Positions 1 through 10,498 of a stretch of DNA of 64,000 bases are shown here, one piece after another. A program made the translations under genes and the position numbers. Within the stretch, counting starts at the first letter, position 1, and every line of letters begins with the position of its first letter. Below the pieces are notes generated by a model. The model was not told the DNA's origin. It searched no databases and worked only from the letters and a program-made list of their open reading frames with translations. The DNA is from Aurantiochytrium sp. KH105 (taxonomy: Eukaryota > Sar > Bigyra > Thraustochytrida > Thraustochytriidae), in NCBI GenBank assembly GCA_003116975.1, contig BGKB01000053.1, positions 186,001 through 250,000 on the forward strand, in the 5' to 3' direction.

Positions 1-3000
1 GCCTTGCAAACCCATGAGGGCGTCCAGCTAATCGTTTCTCATCTCGTTCATCAGAAAAATGTCGATCGACCCCGCTTTCTCAAGGACAAATACCGCGAGG
101 CCATCATGCGCTTTCCAGAAAGTAGCGAGCTGCGTTATGGCCGAGCCTTACACTCTGCAGTTCTCGAAAAGGACGAGCTTGCGGCGCAAAAGTTCATTTT
201 GGAAGGGAAAAAGCTCGATCATGATGATGATGGCTTCCTCATGCTGGAGCGTATCTTTGCCATGGCGACACGAGTCGGAGGACAGACACGCACGCGTGGA
301 CATCTTCACCGTGCCTTGCTCAACATATGGTGCCACCCCGCTCGGGAGCAAATGGCCATTGAGCTCTTGGAAAGAGTTTCAGGAACCCTTTGTGACCCGG
401 CAGCTGCAAAGCTGGCCGAGCGGATGTTGGCGCGCTTTGAGAAAGAGATCCAGGCCAAAAGCTTTCACCTTCGCTGCGGCAGTCAAGATGCGGTCGCATT
501 TGTGCGCAAAGATTTTGCAGGAGAACTTCTTGCTTGGCGACGCGGTCACAACCATCTCTTTCGCGTCAGATATGCAGTTACAACCAATGAAGATCAGACT
601 CGGATGGTCGCAGAGCTCGTCGTGACGACGCGGGAAACGCGCGAAGTCGTGTCCCAACTCGACCGAAGAGACCTATTACAAGCCGGCTGTGAGGACGATC
701 TCGCGCACAAACTTACCGAGATGCTTGATGTTGTTCGAACAGCGGACGGCGTCGCACGAATCTTTCTCAAATTTACCCAAGAACCATTCCCAATGATGAC
801 GGCCCTCATTCCCTCCACAGGCTCGCACCTCAACGTGATTGCCTTTCCTGCAAAACCTGATGCTGAACATGTACTGGACGTGATTCTGCATGCATCGGAT
901 CTCGCACTAGGAGAAGACTACCGATTGGAGATATCGAATGATGAGATGAAGGCGCTCTTTGCAGATGAAGAGGGGCTATTGCTCGCTCGGACCCGGCCGG
1001 GATGGCGGCGAAAGTGTAAGCCACTCATTGCGAAACTTGTGAGCTTGCTCGATCTCGCTGATCTCGCGGTTCCAACCGTTGGAGACCTTGTCGTGTCGAT
1101 CGAGCCGCGATACCTCCGTTATATGAACTCGTCACTGCAATCTCAGGCCTCAACAAAACGGCCAAAGTGGTACCGACTCGGACGCGTAGTTGAAAGATCA
1201 GGTCTTCAGTTTCGTATAACGCCTCTTCGTGAAAAGAAACCGCAGGGTTCTCTTCTCTTTGAAGACCTAGAAGACGGCAAACCGACCTTGAAAGCGTCTT
1301 CTGCAAAAGGGGCAAAAGCGCAGGATTCCACCTACTGGCTTGGTCTCGAGGATGTCCGTCTCGCGAGGGTCCGCGAAGGCAAGCTGCCGTCGACGCTTGA
1401 GCTCGTCGGTCCGCGCGTCCGAATCAACGAACCACCCGATCTTGCACGTTCTTTTCGGCTTGAAAAGCAACGTCGCAAGCTCATTCTTTGCGGCGAGGCA
1501 CGCAAGACTGAAGCAGCGTCAAATGTTGCAGCCATTCAAGTGCAGCGTGTCTTTCGCGGAATGCAAGGTCGGCGTGAGGCTGATCGGGCGCTCGAAGATT
1601 TTGCTGCCAGCCAAATTGCAGAGGCTTGGCGCTTGCGTGTTGTTCTGATGCGCAAGGTGCGTGAACACGCGCTTGCCTACCGTCACCAAGAGGCGGCCAC
1701 TCGAATTTGCACATGCGCGCGAGGATATCTTGCCAGACTACGTTTCGAGGAACGACGAAGAGCCTGTTTTGGCGACACAGGCCTGCGCATAGCAATGAGG
1801 CACCTTGCTTACCAGCGAAACGGCGGAACATCGGATGCCGTGGACCGTTGTCTTGCCATGCTCACGTTTGATCTTGCCGAAAGCTATACCACCCAAACTT
1901 TGGAGATGGTGAGTTTGCATTTCGCTGATGCTTCGAAAGTGGAACCAAATCATCCCGACATAGTTGCAGGATCTGCAATCCTTGCACCTCAGCGAACGTG
2001 GATAGAAAAGGGGACTTTGGAAGATGCCCTTTCCGCCGTGCAGGACGAAGGTCCATGCAGACTTGACCAAGCAGGTATCGAGGCTTTTCGATTAACCTAT
2101 CAACTTTACCTGCAGCGCATCACTCGACTGTGGTGCAACAACCCAGTTTCTCTACTTCAAGTCGCGTTGGCGGAGCGACTGGTCTTTCACAATGCGGAAG
2201 ATGCCTTTGTAGCTGCCTTGCAGGCGAAACGGCTCGTTCAGCAGGATACCAAACGTGGAGTAGCAAAAACAGCAAAAACAGCAAGAGCAGCAAGAGCAGC
2301 AGAAGAACTGGAAAAAGCAGCACAAAGGGAAGCACAAACTGCTGGAGAGAAAGATGAAGCAACAGCGGGAGAAGAGCCTGAAGCAAAATCAGAAACAGAA
2401 ACAGAAACAGCAGCATCAGCAGCAGATGAAACCGCAGAAAAATCGTCAGAAACATTGACGAAAGCCGCACACCGAGATACCGTCTCGCTTGCCGTGACAC
2501 TCAACTTTGCAGTTTGTTGCTTGTTTCGTCTCAAAACCCGTTGGGCGATGCGGCGAATCCTGCACTGGTGGTCTCGGACAAGATCTAAAAATCCTCGTCT
2601 AAATGCTACCTTTTGCAAAACATGGCGCCTGCAAAACGAAAAGCCTTGCGCATGGCTCAGATATGCCTGGCGTCTGCACGCGCTCGATGAAGGTTCGGCA
2701 GACGAGATTGAGCTCGCGTACGCGCAAGCGATGAATGATGCAAAGCGACAGAACAATGATGATGCCATCTTCATGGTGGCTTGCTCACAAGATCTTTTTC
2801 AACTAGCGCAAGGGCGACGTCCGTCTTCTAGCGCTCTTGCAAAGGATCCAGTGAAATTTTGGCTGTCGCCACGCAACGGCTTGCGACGTATTCTCGAATT
2901 TTGTACTCTGCAGAAGCCATGTACAAAGGCGATCCTATTTTTGCACGCCGCACTATTGCAATGGCACGCAGGGCAGAATGCAGCGGAAAGTCTCCGGCTT

Positions 3001-3213
3001 CTCACACAAGCCATGGCGCTAGATCCGACAAGCGTTGAGCTCAATATTGGGTGCAGTGGTCTTCGGCGCGCCATGGCGCATCCGATTGAGATCGAGAAAC
3101 GCAGCTTCTTGGTCCCACCCCCTGCAAAAAGCACTTCTGAAGCCGATGATGATGAGGAAGATGAACCTTTGCATGATAGCAAGGAAGCTGAACGCGAGCT
3201 CAGTGGACTTTGA
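1..3213 (+). CDS. IQ-motif protein, 5' partial
   Basis: The frame is open from the first base of the window to a TGA at 3211, so the true start lies upstream; 1070 residues are visible. I recognise no enzyme domain. Around 1530-1750 there is a cluster of IQ-like calmodulin-binding motifs (AAIQVQRVFRGMQGRR, then SQIAEAWRLRVVLMRK, then ATRICTCARGYLARLRFEER). A low-complexity Lys/Ala/Glu/Thr segment lies at about 2260-2460 and an acidic tail at the C-terminus. The helical, Leu/Ala-rich regions either side of the IQ cluster could be TPR-like, but this is not clear. A calmodulin-binding scaffold is a reasonable guess from the IQ motifs only. It is convergent with the NIPA-type gene, with only 60 bp between the two stops. 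Confidence 0.8.
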   Translation, partial: ALQTHEGVQLIVSHLVHQKNVDRPRFLKDKYREAIMRFPESSELRYGRALHSAVLEKDELAAQKFILEGKKLDHDDDGFLMLERIFAMATRVGGQTRTRGHLHRALLNIWCHPAREQMAIELLERVSGTLCDPAAAKLAERMLARFEKEIQAKSFHLRCGSQDAVAFVRKDFAGELLAWRRGHNHLFRVRYAVTTNEDQTRMVAELVVTTRETREVVSQLDRRDLLQAGCEDDLAHKLTEMLDVVRTADGVARIFLKFTQEPFPMMTALIPSTGSHLNVIAFPAKPDAEHVLDVILHASDLALGEDYRLEISNDEMKALFADEEGLLLARTRPGWRRKCKPLIAKLVSLLDLADLAVPTVGDLVVSIEPRYLRYMNSSLQSQASTKRPKWYRLGRVVERSGLQFRITPLREKKPQGSLLFEDLEDGKPTLKASSAKGAKAQDSTYWLGLEDVRLARVREGKLPSTLELVGPRVRINEPPDLARSFRLEKQRRKLILCGEARKTEAASNVAAIQVQRVFRGMQGRREADRALEDFAASQIAEAWRLRVVLMRKVREHALAYRHQEAATRICTCARGYLARLRFEERRRACFGDTGLRIAMRHLAYQRNGGTSDAVDRCLAMLTFDLAESYTTQTLEMVSLHFADASKVEPNHPDIVAGSAILAPQRTWIEKGTLEDALSAVQDEGPCRLDQAGIEAFRLTYQLYLQRITRLWCNNPVSLLQVALAERLVFHNAEDAFVAALQAKRLVQQDTKRGVAKTAKTARAARAAEELEKAAQREAQTAGEKDEATAGEEPEAKSETETETAASAADETAEKSSETLTKAAHRDTVSLAVTLNFAVCCLFRLKTRWAMRRILHWWSRTRSKNPRLNATFCKTWRLQNEKPCAWLRYAWRLHALDEGSADEIELAYAQAMNDAKRQNNDDAIFMVACSQDLFQLAQGRRPSSSALAKDPVKFWLSPRNGLRRILEFCTLQKPCTKAILFLHAALLQWHAGQNAAESLRLLTQAMALDPTSVELNIGCSGLRRAMAHPIEIEKRSFLVPPPAKSTSEADDDEEDEPLHDSKEAERELSGL

Positions 3214-3273
3214 GAACATTGGGGAAGAATGTAATTTTATGTAAAGTTAACGATGCCATTGATTTAATTAAAA

Positions 3274-5763
3274 TTAAAAGGGACGAGCTGCGCTGCTTGT
3301 GGACTCCTCGCCGAATCGCTTTTCAGCGTGGAAATATGCTTGATCGTCTGATGAGATAACAGGCGGCGCCGAGCCCGTGCGACGTCGATTCCGGCCTTGA
3401 GGCACCGCATCCAGGGCGACTGCCCCCGACGTAGATGGAGCCGGAGAAGGCGTCGACGCGTTTGTGGTGGACCGTCGATCTTGCCAGGACTGAATCATTC
3501 CGTAAAAGGGTGACATTCCACGACCCTGCAGAGAGCCGCTTCGCAGACTCGAGCGAATGACGTCGCTTCGCTTGCGCGCCATGCGCCTGCGTCCCGGCGT
3601 GCTTTGTGGAGTCGCATTGCCGACGCTTGAGGTTTCAAAGGGGCGCTGTCGCTCAAGATCTTCAAGCGCGAGCTCGCCCTCCGAGTACGCTGCAATCTCG
3701 TCATCATCAGCAGTAGGGGGAACGCGGCCTCCGCGACTGTCTCTGCCTCCTGACTTCGGCACCGCATATGCCTCTTCTTCCTCTTCTTCTTCTTCTTCGA
3801 CGTCGTCATTGTTGCCATCATCACCGGTAAATGAGGAGGGCCCAAGACGGTCCTCGCAAAAGAACGCTTGGGCATCATCATCATTCCTTGGAAGAAATGG
3901 AGGTTTGGCACTGGGCACTGTCCGAAAGCGGATCTTGACAGGACGGGGTCCATCGAGAACATACTCGAGAACCTTTTTTAGGCTGACGCGCGGGCCTACG
4001 ACGGGAGATCCATCAACAGCAATCATGGTGTGACCAGGTTTTATAAGCGTGTGAGGATCGCTTACACGCGAGGCGACAACGCGCCAAAGATGAATCGGAC
4101 GTTTTCTTTGGCGGCCCGAGGGGTGGAGGGCAATGGTACAAGGTTCAAGGGTAAGCGGAATACGACGCTTTTCAAAGTCGACCTCGTACTCGGAAGGGTC
4201 GGTGTCGTCGTTCGAGGTGTAAGACTTGATGCGCGGCGACCCCTCGAGAAGCGGCGTCGACATTGGGTCAATGCTCGCGGCACTACGACCGGGGTCAAAG
4301 TGGGGGGAGGCCGCAGAAGAGGCCGAAGCCAGATAATGGAGACTGCTCCCCTCGTCTTGGGAAGCGTCGAGATCATCGGTAGCGATATCTGCGCCCTCCA
4401 TTTCGGTAGGCGCAACATAGCCCCGCTGAGAGAGAATGTAGACGCCGAGGACGGTGAGACCCACGCCGCTGAGAAAGGCAAGAGCCTGGCCGAATGAAAA
4501 CCCACTAAATTCGCCGTAGAATACACCGCCTCCGATAACGCCAAAGACGATCCACTGGGCTTGAAAGACGGGTACAACATAGAGCGCGTCAAATCGGGCG
4601 AGCGCGCAATTAAGCCAGTACACCTGCATCGTCACAGAGGCAAGCATGCCAAGAAAGACGAGGTACGACCCGATATGCGCGAGGAAGATTCGGCTGTGTC
4701 CAGAAAAGCTGGCGACGAGGAGCTCATCGAGCGACTTGGCAAAGAGCACAGACTGCGCGCCCGCGACACCAGCCAGAAAGGCATACGAGAATCGATGGAA
4801 TCGAAAGAGCTGTTTGTACTGCTTGGACCGCGTTCCAAACTTGGAAACAATGTTTTCAATGTATTGTACAAAGAAAAAACCGCCGAGGATGAGCGTGAGG
4901 ATCGACACCGCATAGACCACGAAGCGTAGTGTGGCGTAAAGCCCGAGCAAGGTGTCTACATCACAGATTTCGTTTTTATGCGAGGCAAAGGCGACGGAGA
5001 GCACACATCCCGCAAAAATGACAGCTGTGGCCATAACATCGTGCTGCGAGAGCTTTTCGCCATGCATGTATTGAGCAAAGAACATGTTGGCAACGAGCGT
5101 GAGTGACCCAAGTGGCGCAATCACGGACTGAGCGCCAAATCCCAAGGCTGCAAAGTCGAAGAGAGATCCAATGACAATGGCCACAAAGCCCAGGGCCCAG
5201 CTTCGTCTGAATTTAGCCTCAACCGCAGGATCCACTTCGTCATCATCGTCCTCGTCAAAGTACTCGTCTTGACCGTCCTGGTTGAGATCGTCGTGGGTCG
5301 TTAAAGGCAGGTCTTCGGGATCGTCAGCGACGGCCCCCGCTGCGAAGGGTTTGCTCTGGCGCTGGTTCCACGCAAGCTTTTGCAGGTTGGTCCCGAAGTT
5401 GATAATCACAGCGGACAGGACGCAGAGTGCGACGGCTACGATCCAGCCGTACTTGAAGTTGCTCGACTGGCCGCCGCACCCGTCATCGTCGCCGCCGCCG
5501 GCGCTCGCGTTCTTGGCGGCGGCGGCGGCGAGATGCCTCGCAAACGGCCCAAACATCGCGTCCAAGCGGGTCGTGCCTCGTGCCGGCGGCGAGCAGGCGC
5601 CGGGGAGCGCAGGGGCGCGCGAATGGAATGCAAGTAGCAAGCGCCGCAGGCGCGATGGCGCAGCTGCGGCCGCGCGAGGGCCCGGGGCGCGCCAACGCAA
5701 GGGTATTTGGATTATAATTATTAGGGCCGGGCAAGCTGAGGCTCGTTCTCCACTGGCGTTCAT
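3274..5763 (-). CDS. NIPA-type magnesium transporter with C-terminal PDZ-like domain
   Basis: Predicted multi-pass Mg2+ transporter or DMT-superfamily membrane protein (NIPA/DUF803). Residues 105-125 form the first membrane segment, followed by an acidic loop (150-185) that is longer than usual. The NIPA core follows at about 188-447, with hallmark-like stretches such as GSLFDFAALGFGAQSVIAPLGSL and FVQYIENIVSKFG. A cytoplasmic tail carries a PDZ-like domain at about 530-616 (GHTMIAVDGSPVVGP is the recognisable core) and then a long Ser/Glu-rich disordered tail with a poly-Glu run. The ATG at 5763 has A at -3. The first 69 residues are Ala/Pro/Arg-rich and look like translated leader, so Met70 (ATG at 5556, 760 aa) is a good alternative start. 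Substrate specificity is inferred from family membership only. Confidence 0.85.
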   Translation of the reverse strand: MNASGERASACPALIIIIQIPLRWRAPGPRAAAAAPSRLRRLLLAFHSRAPALPGACSPPARGTTRLDAMFGPFARHLAAAAAKNASAGGGDDDGCGGQSSNFKYGWIVAVALCVLSAVIINFGTNLQKLAWNQRQSKPFAAGAVADDPEDLPLTTHDDLNQDGQDEYFDEDDDDEVDPAVEAKFRRSWALGFVAIVIGSLFDFAALGFGAQSVIAPLGSLTLVANMFFAQYMHGEKLSQHDVMATAVIFAGCVLSVAFASHKNEICDVDTLLGLYATLRFVVYAVSILTLILGGFFFVQYIENIVSKFGTRSKQYKQLFRFHRFSYAFLAGVAGAQSVLFAKSLDELLVASFSGHSRIFLAHIGSYLVFLGMLASVTMQVYWLNCALARFDALYVVPVFQAQWIVFGVIGGGVFYGEFSGFSFGQALAFLSGVGLTVLGVYILSQRGYVAPTEMEGADIATDDLDASQDEGSSLHYLASASSAASPHFDPGRSAASIDPMSTPLLEGSPRIKSYTSNDDTDPSEYEVDFEKRRIPLTLEPCTIALHPSGRQRKRPIHLWRVVASRVSDPHTLIKPGHTMIAVDGSPVVGPRVSLKKVLEYVLDGPRPVKIRFRTVPSAKPPFLPRNDDDAQAFFCEDRLGPSSFTGDDGNNDDVEEEEEEEEEAYAVPKSGGRDSRGGRVPPTADDDEIAAYSEGELALEDLERQRPFETSSVGNATPQSTPGRRRMARKRSDVIRSSLRSGSLQGRGMSPFYGMIQSWQDRRSTTNASTPSPAPSTSGAVALDAVPQGRNRRRTGSAPPVISSDDQAYFHAEKRFGEESTSSAARPF

Positions 5764-6100
5764 TTTTGTTCTTGTGATCTCTCACGGTAATACCAAAAGC
5801 GAGTCGATGCCTCAAAACAGAGACGAGTTCAAGGTCCCCTGCATCGCTCAGATATTTGCGATGTCTGCAAAGGATTGTTGTTTGCGGGCACGTTGAGACA
5901 AAGTAGAATAGAGAAAAAAAGAAATTGCGCTTCGCGACATGAAAGCGCGTGTTGACTTTGTGAGGTGAATGCTGGCCCACAACCCCAAAACACTGCTTTT
6001 CAAGCTCGAGACGGAGAGAAACATGATTTAGAGGATTCAATCAGTTGCTTGCATCAAGTTTGCTTGCATTTGTTGTGGTGCTGACGGGCAGTTTCGCCAG
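5764..6100. other. Intergenic, upstream of NIPA gene and downstream of acyltransferase 1
   Basis: A 337-bp AT-richer gap between the 5' end of the NIPA-type gene and the 3' end of the first WS/DGAT-like gene, both minus strand. It must hold the NIPA promoter and the acyltransferase 3' end. No convincing ORF, RNA gene or repeat is visible. Confidence 0.5.
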
Positions 6101-7780
6101 TCAGAACTTATCCATAAAGCGGCGCGGGCGCGAAATGAGGTCGCCATCGTGCGCGAGAACTTCGCGCTCGAAATCTGCAAAGACTTCGCCCCAGTGACGA
6201 ACAACTTTGCTTGGGTCCGCGGGCAAATCTCCGTTGAGACAAATAGCGCAGTTCACAAAACCGTTGTACGAGAGCAGTCCCATGTAGAGAGAGGTGGGAG
6301 CGAGAAGAACAAAACTCATGTCGTCAACCCTAGCCCCGCAAATGTGCACAGCTTCTTGTGGCGCGACAACGTTCGAGAGTTGACCGGTGGCGAGGGTTCC
6401 GACGCCAAGCGCAAGCTTGTTGAGCATATTGCGTGACAGGACGGGCGAGAGGCCACGAAGGGTCCGAATGCCAACGTATGGCGCGGGACTGACCTTGATT
6501 TTGTCAATGTCGCGTTTGATGCGCCAGAAGCGATCTATCATGGAACCGCGCTTCGTGAAATGAAAAGTGAGGTAGCCATAGGCGATGCTGTTGCAAGGGT
6601 CGTCGTTGCGAAAAGCCTCGGCATTCCGCGAGCGCGTGCTGACGGGGAACTGAGCCGTGATGCGGCCCTTGCGGAGAACGGCCTCGTCACCAGCCTCTTG
6701 GTAGTATCGATGCAAGGTCTCGTTGAGCACCAGCATGAGGACGTCGTTGATGGTTGCGCCATCAAGCTTGCTCTTGATCGATTTGATGCGATCAAGAGGG
6801 ATTTTCTCGGTAAATGCGTACTTGCGCTTCAGAGAAGTAGCCCCCTTTGCACCATGCTTGAGCGAGTTGGGTGCATCAGGAGCGCGCATAATTGCTGTGA
6901 GGCCCTCGGAAACACCGCCGAGAAAGATGCCGGTTCGATTGAGAGGGCCAAAAGTTTTGGCGCGCTCGCGTTTGGTGGGCAATTGCTGCTTCGTAGTGGG
7001 CGAGGTGGCGCCGTCTGCTTCGTCATCGCCGTCGATGAGCCGCATGAGGATCTCGACCTGGCTGATGCCATCGCCGATGGCGTGATTGATGCGGGTGACG
7101 ATCGCCGCGCCGCCCTCATGGGTGCGTGGAACGAAGAGAATCTGCCAGAGAGGTTTGGTGAGATCCGGTTGCCACGTCTCGTACATGCTAGAGACGTAGG
7201 CGTGAATGTCCTCGCGAGAAGGCGCTGATTCGTCGAGAATTGTTTGAAAGTGGTAGTTCATGTCGATATCTGACATTTCAATCTCGGTGAAGTAGGCTGG
7301 CGCAGAGGCTGACTTTTTCTGCACGACGGACCGGAAGCGTGGAATAGAAAGAAGACGATGTGCCATGTCGTTGCGCAGCTTGTCGATGCCAGGGTTTTCT
7401 GCCAGCAAGAGGATCCCGGTAATCCACACGGACTTGTGCTGGGCCTCGTCCTGGAGCGAGCTGAAGATCTTGCTGACGATGCTCGCGCGGCGCTTCATGC
7501 CAGGTTGCGAGTCGACGCGGTCCAGCACCTCATCGGGAAATCGCGCAAATCCCTGGCTCGACGTCCTCTTGTCATCATCGATGTCGCCTTCCTCGTAAGT
7601 GGCGACGCTCGTCTGCGGCGTGATCCCATCTTCGCTGCTGCTGATGATGGGTTTTTCTGCGTCATCCGACGATAGCTGCGGTGACGGTGTCTTTACGCTT
7701 GTCTGCGGCGCAGCTTCACCATCGCGCTTGGCCTTTGCCGCCTCGTCACCCGACGTCGAATTCTGCTGCTGCTGGAGCAT
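6101..7780 (-). CDS. WS/DGAT-like O-acyltransferase, paralogue 1
   Basis: A 559-aa member of the wax ester synthase/acyl-CoA:diacylglycerol acyltransferase (WS/DGAT, WSD1-like) family, expected to transfer acyl groups from acyl-CoA to a fatty alcohol or diacylglycerol. The catalytic HHxxxDG motif appears as N232-H-A-I-G-D-G238 (codons near 7067-7087): the second His and the DG are kept, the first His is Asn. Other family landmarks are PLWQILFVP (210-218), the GATINDVLMLVLNETLHRY block and the C-terminal DUF1298-like block (HICGARVDDMSFVLLAPTS, then LSYNGFVNCAICLNGD). An N-terminal extension of about 75 Ser/Gln/Glu-rich residues precedes the conserved FPDEVLDRV. Start is the ATG at 7780. First of three minus-strand paralogues; substrate is unknown. 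Confidence 0.88.
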   Translation of the reverse strand: MLQQQQNSTSGDEAAKAKRDGEAAPQTSVKTPSPQLSSDDAEKPIISSSEDGITPQTSVATYEEGDIDDDKRTSSQGFARFPDEVLDRVDSQPGMKRRASIVSKIFSSLQDEAQHKSVWITGILLLAENPGIDKLRNDMAHRLLSIPRFRSVVQKKSASAPAYFTEIEMSDIDMNYHFQTILDESAPSREDIHAYVSSMYETWQPDLTKPLWQILFVPRTHEGGAAIVTRINHAIGDGISQVEILMRLIDGDDEADGATSPTTKQQLPTKRERAKTFGPLNRTGIFLGGVSEGLTAIMRAPDAPNSLKHGAKGATSLKRKYAFTEKIPLDRIKSIKSKLDGATINDVLMLVLNETLHRYYQEAGDEAVLRKGRITAQFPVSTRSRNAEAFRNDDPCNSIAYGYLTFHFTKRGSMIDRFWRIKRDIDKIKVSPAPYVGIRTLRGLSPVLSRNMLNKLALGVGTLATGQLSNVVAPQEAVHICGARVDDMSFVLLAPTSLYMGLLSYNGFVNCAICLNGDLPADPSKVVRHWGEVFADFEREVLAHDGDLISRPRRFMDKF

Positions 7781-8445
7781 CTTTCCCGCGGCCCGATTCC
7801 CTTCTCCCCTCCCAAATGCAGTTTTGCCCAGCTGGCGAGCGAGCGTGTCCAGCCGAGCTCTTTCGTAACGCGTCTCTCTTCCGCGTCCATACCTTCCATG
7901 AGCTCGCCTCTCTCTGGTTCTATCGAGTATCTCCTTTTGCCAAGTGGGCCGCGCTCTAATCTCTCGCTCGCCTCACAGTCAGCGCGCGTACGATGCCGAG
8001 GCCGACGCCGCGGCCGATCCGGGCTGCGAGACTGGCGCATGGCCGCCGCGAAACCCGGTGCGCCGAGTGCGCTCGTGTCGGGGATCGGCCGCATGCAGCA
8101 GGGCAATCGACCAATCGATCAATGGTCATTCGAGTCGCTAGTTGGGACATGGGTCGGCGGCTGCTGACATCATCATCGTCATCGTCGTGATCATGATCGT
8201 GATGATGATTGTGGTCATGATTTTCTCCAACTTTGTGGTGCGGCCGAGGCCGACGAAGTCTACCTTTACGTTAACGAGATCGAGCGTTACTGCGTGGGCT
8301 CGCGCAGGCCCGGCGAAAGGAATGGCACGGAAGGTAGAACGCCGGCAGCGTGGCGGCGTGTGCATGAATGAACGTGTATACATCTGCGCGAGAGTGCGAT
8401 GGAGTGCATGGAAGAGCCCTAATCGACCGACGGCGCGGGAACAAC

Positions 8446-8479
<34 letters not shown>

Positions 8480-8947
8480 GAGCAGCAGCAGAGAGGTCTT
8501 GGCCTAAGGTCAAACTTGAGGGGCTTGGACACGTCCGATTCCCTTTCGGCAAGGTAATACGTGTCTTCAACGCGAGGACTTCTTCCTTTCTTCCTTTTCT
8601 TCTTTCTTCCGTGTCTCTTTCTTTTGCAGCTGGCTGCTCTGCGCAGCAAGCAGCCTCCTGAGGAGTCCGCGCAGGATTGTCGATTGATTGAAGGCGGAGG
8701 AACATAGATTCTAAGATTAGATGAAACAAGCGATGGCGCGATAAACGCCGCGTTGACGACGAGAAAAAGAGGTCGCGTGGAGGAAAGGCTGGTGATGGTG
8801 GTGGTAATGGTGGTGGTGGTTGCTCTCTCAAGAAGCTGTTGCCGCTTCTTTTCTTTTAGTTAAAGATTTGGTACTATAGGCCTACAGCTTGATCTGCTGC
8901 TGCCGCTGCTGCTGCTTTCTTGAGAGGCTGGCAACGAAAGCGACGGC
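7781..8947. other. Intergenic between acyltransferases 1 and 2
   Basis: About 1.17 kb. It contains the leader and promoter of acyltransferase 1, a (CAG)n tract at 8446-8476, a CAT/GAT-rich stretch around 8165-8225, and the 3' end of paralogue 2. Several GC-rich open frames exist on both strands but none resembles a protein; I see no gene. Confidence 0.5.
8446..8476. repeat. (CAG)n microsatellite
   Basis: About ten uninterrupted CAG units, followed by a further short AGCAGCAGCAG run. It lies upstream of acyltransferase 1 in non-coding sequence. Confidence 0.9.
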
Positions 8948-10498
8948 TTAGAGGCTGTCAAGGAAGGAGCGGGGACGCGGGATGAGGTCGCCGTCGTAAG
9001 CGAGAACCTCGCTCTCGAACTCGTCGAAAACGGTGCCCCAACTGCGGACGACATCCTTGGGGTCGGCCTCGAGCTCGCCGTTGAGGCAAATGGCGCAGTT
9101 GACCTGGCCATTGTAAGAGAGCAGACCCATGTAGAGGGAGGTCGGGGCGAGGAGAACAAAGCTCATGTCGTCGACGCGAGCGCCCGCAATGTGCACAGGC
9201 GTCTGCGGCGCGGCGACGTTGGACAGCTGGCCGGTGGCAAGATCGCCGACGCCAAGGGCCAGCTTGCTGAGCATGCTGCGCGAGAGCATGGGCGAGAGGT
9301 TCCGGAGGGTCCTAATGCCCACAAAGGGCGCGGGGCTGAGCTTGATCTTGTCAATGTCGCGCTTGATGCGCCAGAAGCGGTCGATCATGGGGCCATTGTC
9401 CTCGAAGCGAAACTTGAGATAGCCATAGGCAATGCTGTTGCATGGGTCGTCGTTGCGAAAGGCCTCGGCATTGCGCGGGCGCGTACTGATGGGGAACTGC
9501 GCAGTGACGCGGCTCCCGTTGAGCACGGCTTCGTCGCCGGCCTCTTTAAAGTACCGGTGGAGTGTTTCGTTGAGCAACAACATGAGAACATCGTTGATGG
9601 TGGCGCCTTCGAGCTTGTTCTTGACGGCCTTGATACGATCGAGGGCGATTTTTTCGGTAAATGCGAACTTGCGCTTGAGACTCGTTGCGCCTTCGTGGCC
9701 ATGCTGCAGCGAATTCTGCGGGTCTGGGGAGCGCAAAATTGCCGTGAGGCCGTCATAGATGCCTCCGGCGAAGATACCGGCGCGGTTGAGGGGCCCAAAG
9801 GTTTTTGCTGCCTTGCGCTTGGGCGGCGGGCGCGCGGTTTCCGCGGCTTGAACGGCGGCTTCAGCGTCGGCTTCATCCTTGGCGTCTATGAGGCGCATGA
9901 GCACCTCAACTTGACTGACGCCATCGCCAATGGCGTGGTTGATGCGCGTAATAACGACCGCACCGCCGTCGGCGGTCCGCGGAACAAAGAGGATCTGCCA
10001 GAGCGGCTTGCCAAGGTCTGGGTTCCAGGTTTCGTACATTGTCGAAACGTAATCGTAGACCTCCTCTCGCGTGGGCGACGTTTCGTCGAGGATGGTAATA
10101 AAATGATAATTCATGTCGATCTCCGAGGTGTCGACCTCAGTAAAATAGGCCGGCGAGGAGGGCGACTTCTTTTGCACAACGGAGCGAAAGCGTGGGATAG
10201 AGAGCAGACGGTGGCCGACCTCATTGCGCAGCTTGTCGATGCCCGGGCTCGTTGCGAGAAAGAGAATGCCGGTGATCCAAACGGACTTGTGCTGGGCTTC
10301 GTCCTGCAGCGAGCTAAAGATCCTGCTCACAATGCTGGCGCGGCGCCTCGTCCCCGGTCGCGAGTCCAGGCGCTGCAGGACCTCGTCTGGGAACTGCGCA
10401 AAGTCTCCCTTGGCGTCGCCCTCGTCGAGGTCAACCTCTTCCACGGGCGAGCTCGCCACCTGGAGCGCATCCCGCGCGGCCTTGGCGCCCTTGCCCAT
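8948..10498 (-). CDS. WS/DGAT-like O-acyltransferase, paralogue 2
   Basis: A 516-aa WS/DGAT-like acyltransferase, closely similar to its neighbours from FAQFPDEVLQRLDSRPG onward. The HHxxxDG motif reads NHAIGDG, again with Asn for the first His. PLWQILFVPRT, GATINDVLMLLLNETLHRY and the C-terminal HIAGARVDDMSFVLLAPTS block are all present. I place the start at the ATG at 10498 (MGKGAKAARDALQ), matching the length of paralogue 3. The frame stays open to a GTG near 10873, but that extension resembles translated leader and is not shared with the paralogues. The order and common orientation indicate tandem duplication. It may act in neutral lipid (wax ester or TAG) synthesis; the substrate is not readable from sequence. 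Confidence 0.88.
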   Translation of the reverse strand: MGKGAKAARDALQVASSPVEEVDLDEGDAKGDFAQFPDEVLQRLDSRPGTRRRASIVSRIFSSLQDEAQHKSVWITGILFLATSPGIDKLRNEVGHRLLSIPRFRSVVQKKSPSSPAYFTEVDTSEIDMNYHFITILDETSPTREEVYDYVSTMYETWNPDLGKPLWQILFVPRTADGGAVVITRINHAIGDGVSQVEVLMRLIDAKDEADAEAAVQAAETARPPPKRKAAKTFGPLNRAGIFAGGIYDGLTAILRSPDPQNSLQHGHEGATSLKRKFAFTEKIALDRIKAVKNKLEGATINDVLMLLLNETLHRYFKEAGDEAVLNGSRVTAQFPISTRPRNAEAFRNDDPCNSIAYGYLKFRFEDNGPMIDRFWRIKRDIDKIKLSPAPFVGIRTLRNLSPMLSRSMLSKLALGVGDLATGQLSNVAAPQTPVHIAGARVDDMSFVLLAPTSLYMGLLSYNGQVNCAICLNGELEADPKDVVRSWGTVFDEFESEVLAYDGDLIPRPRSFLDSL

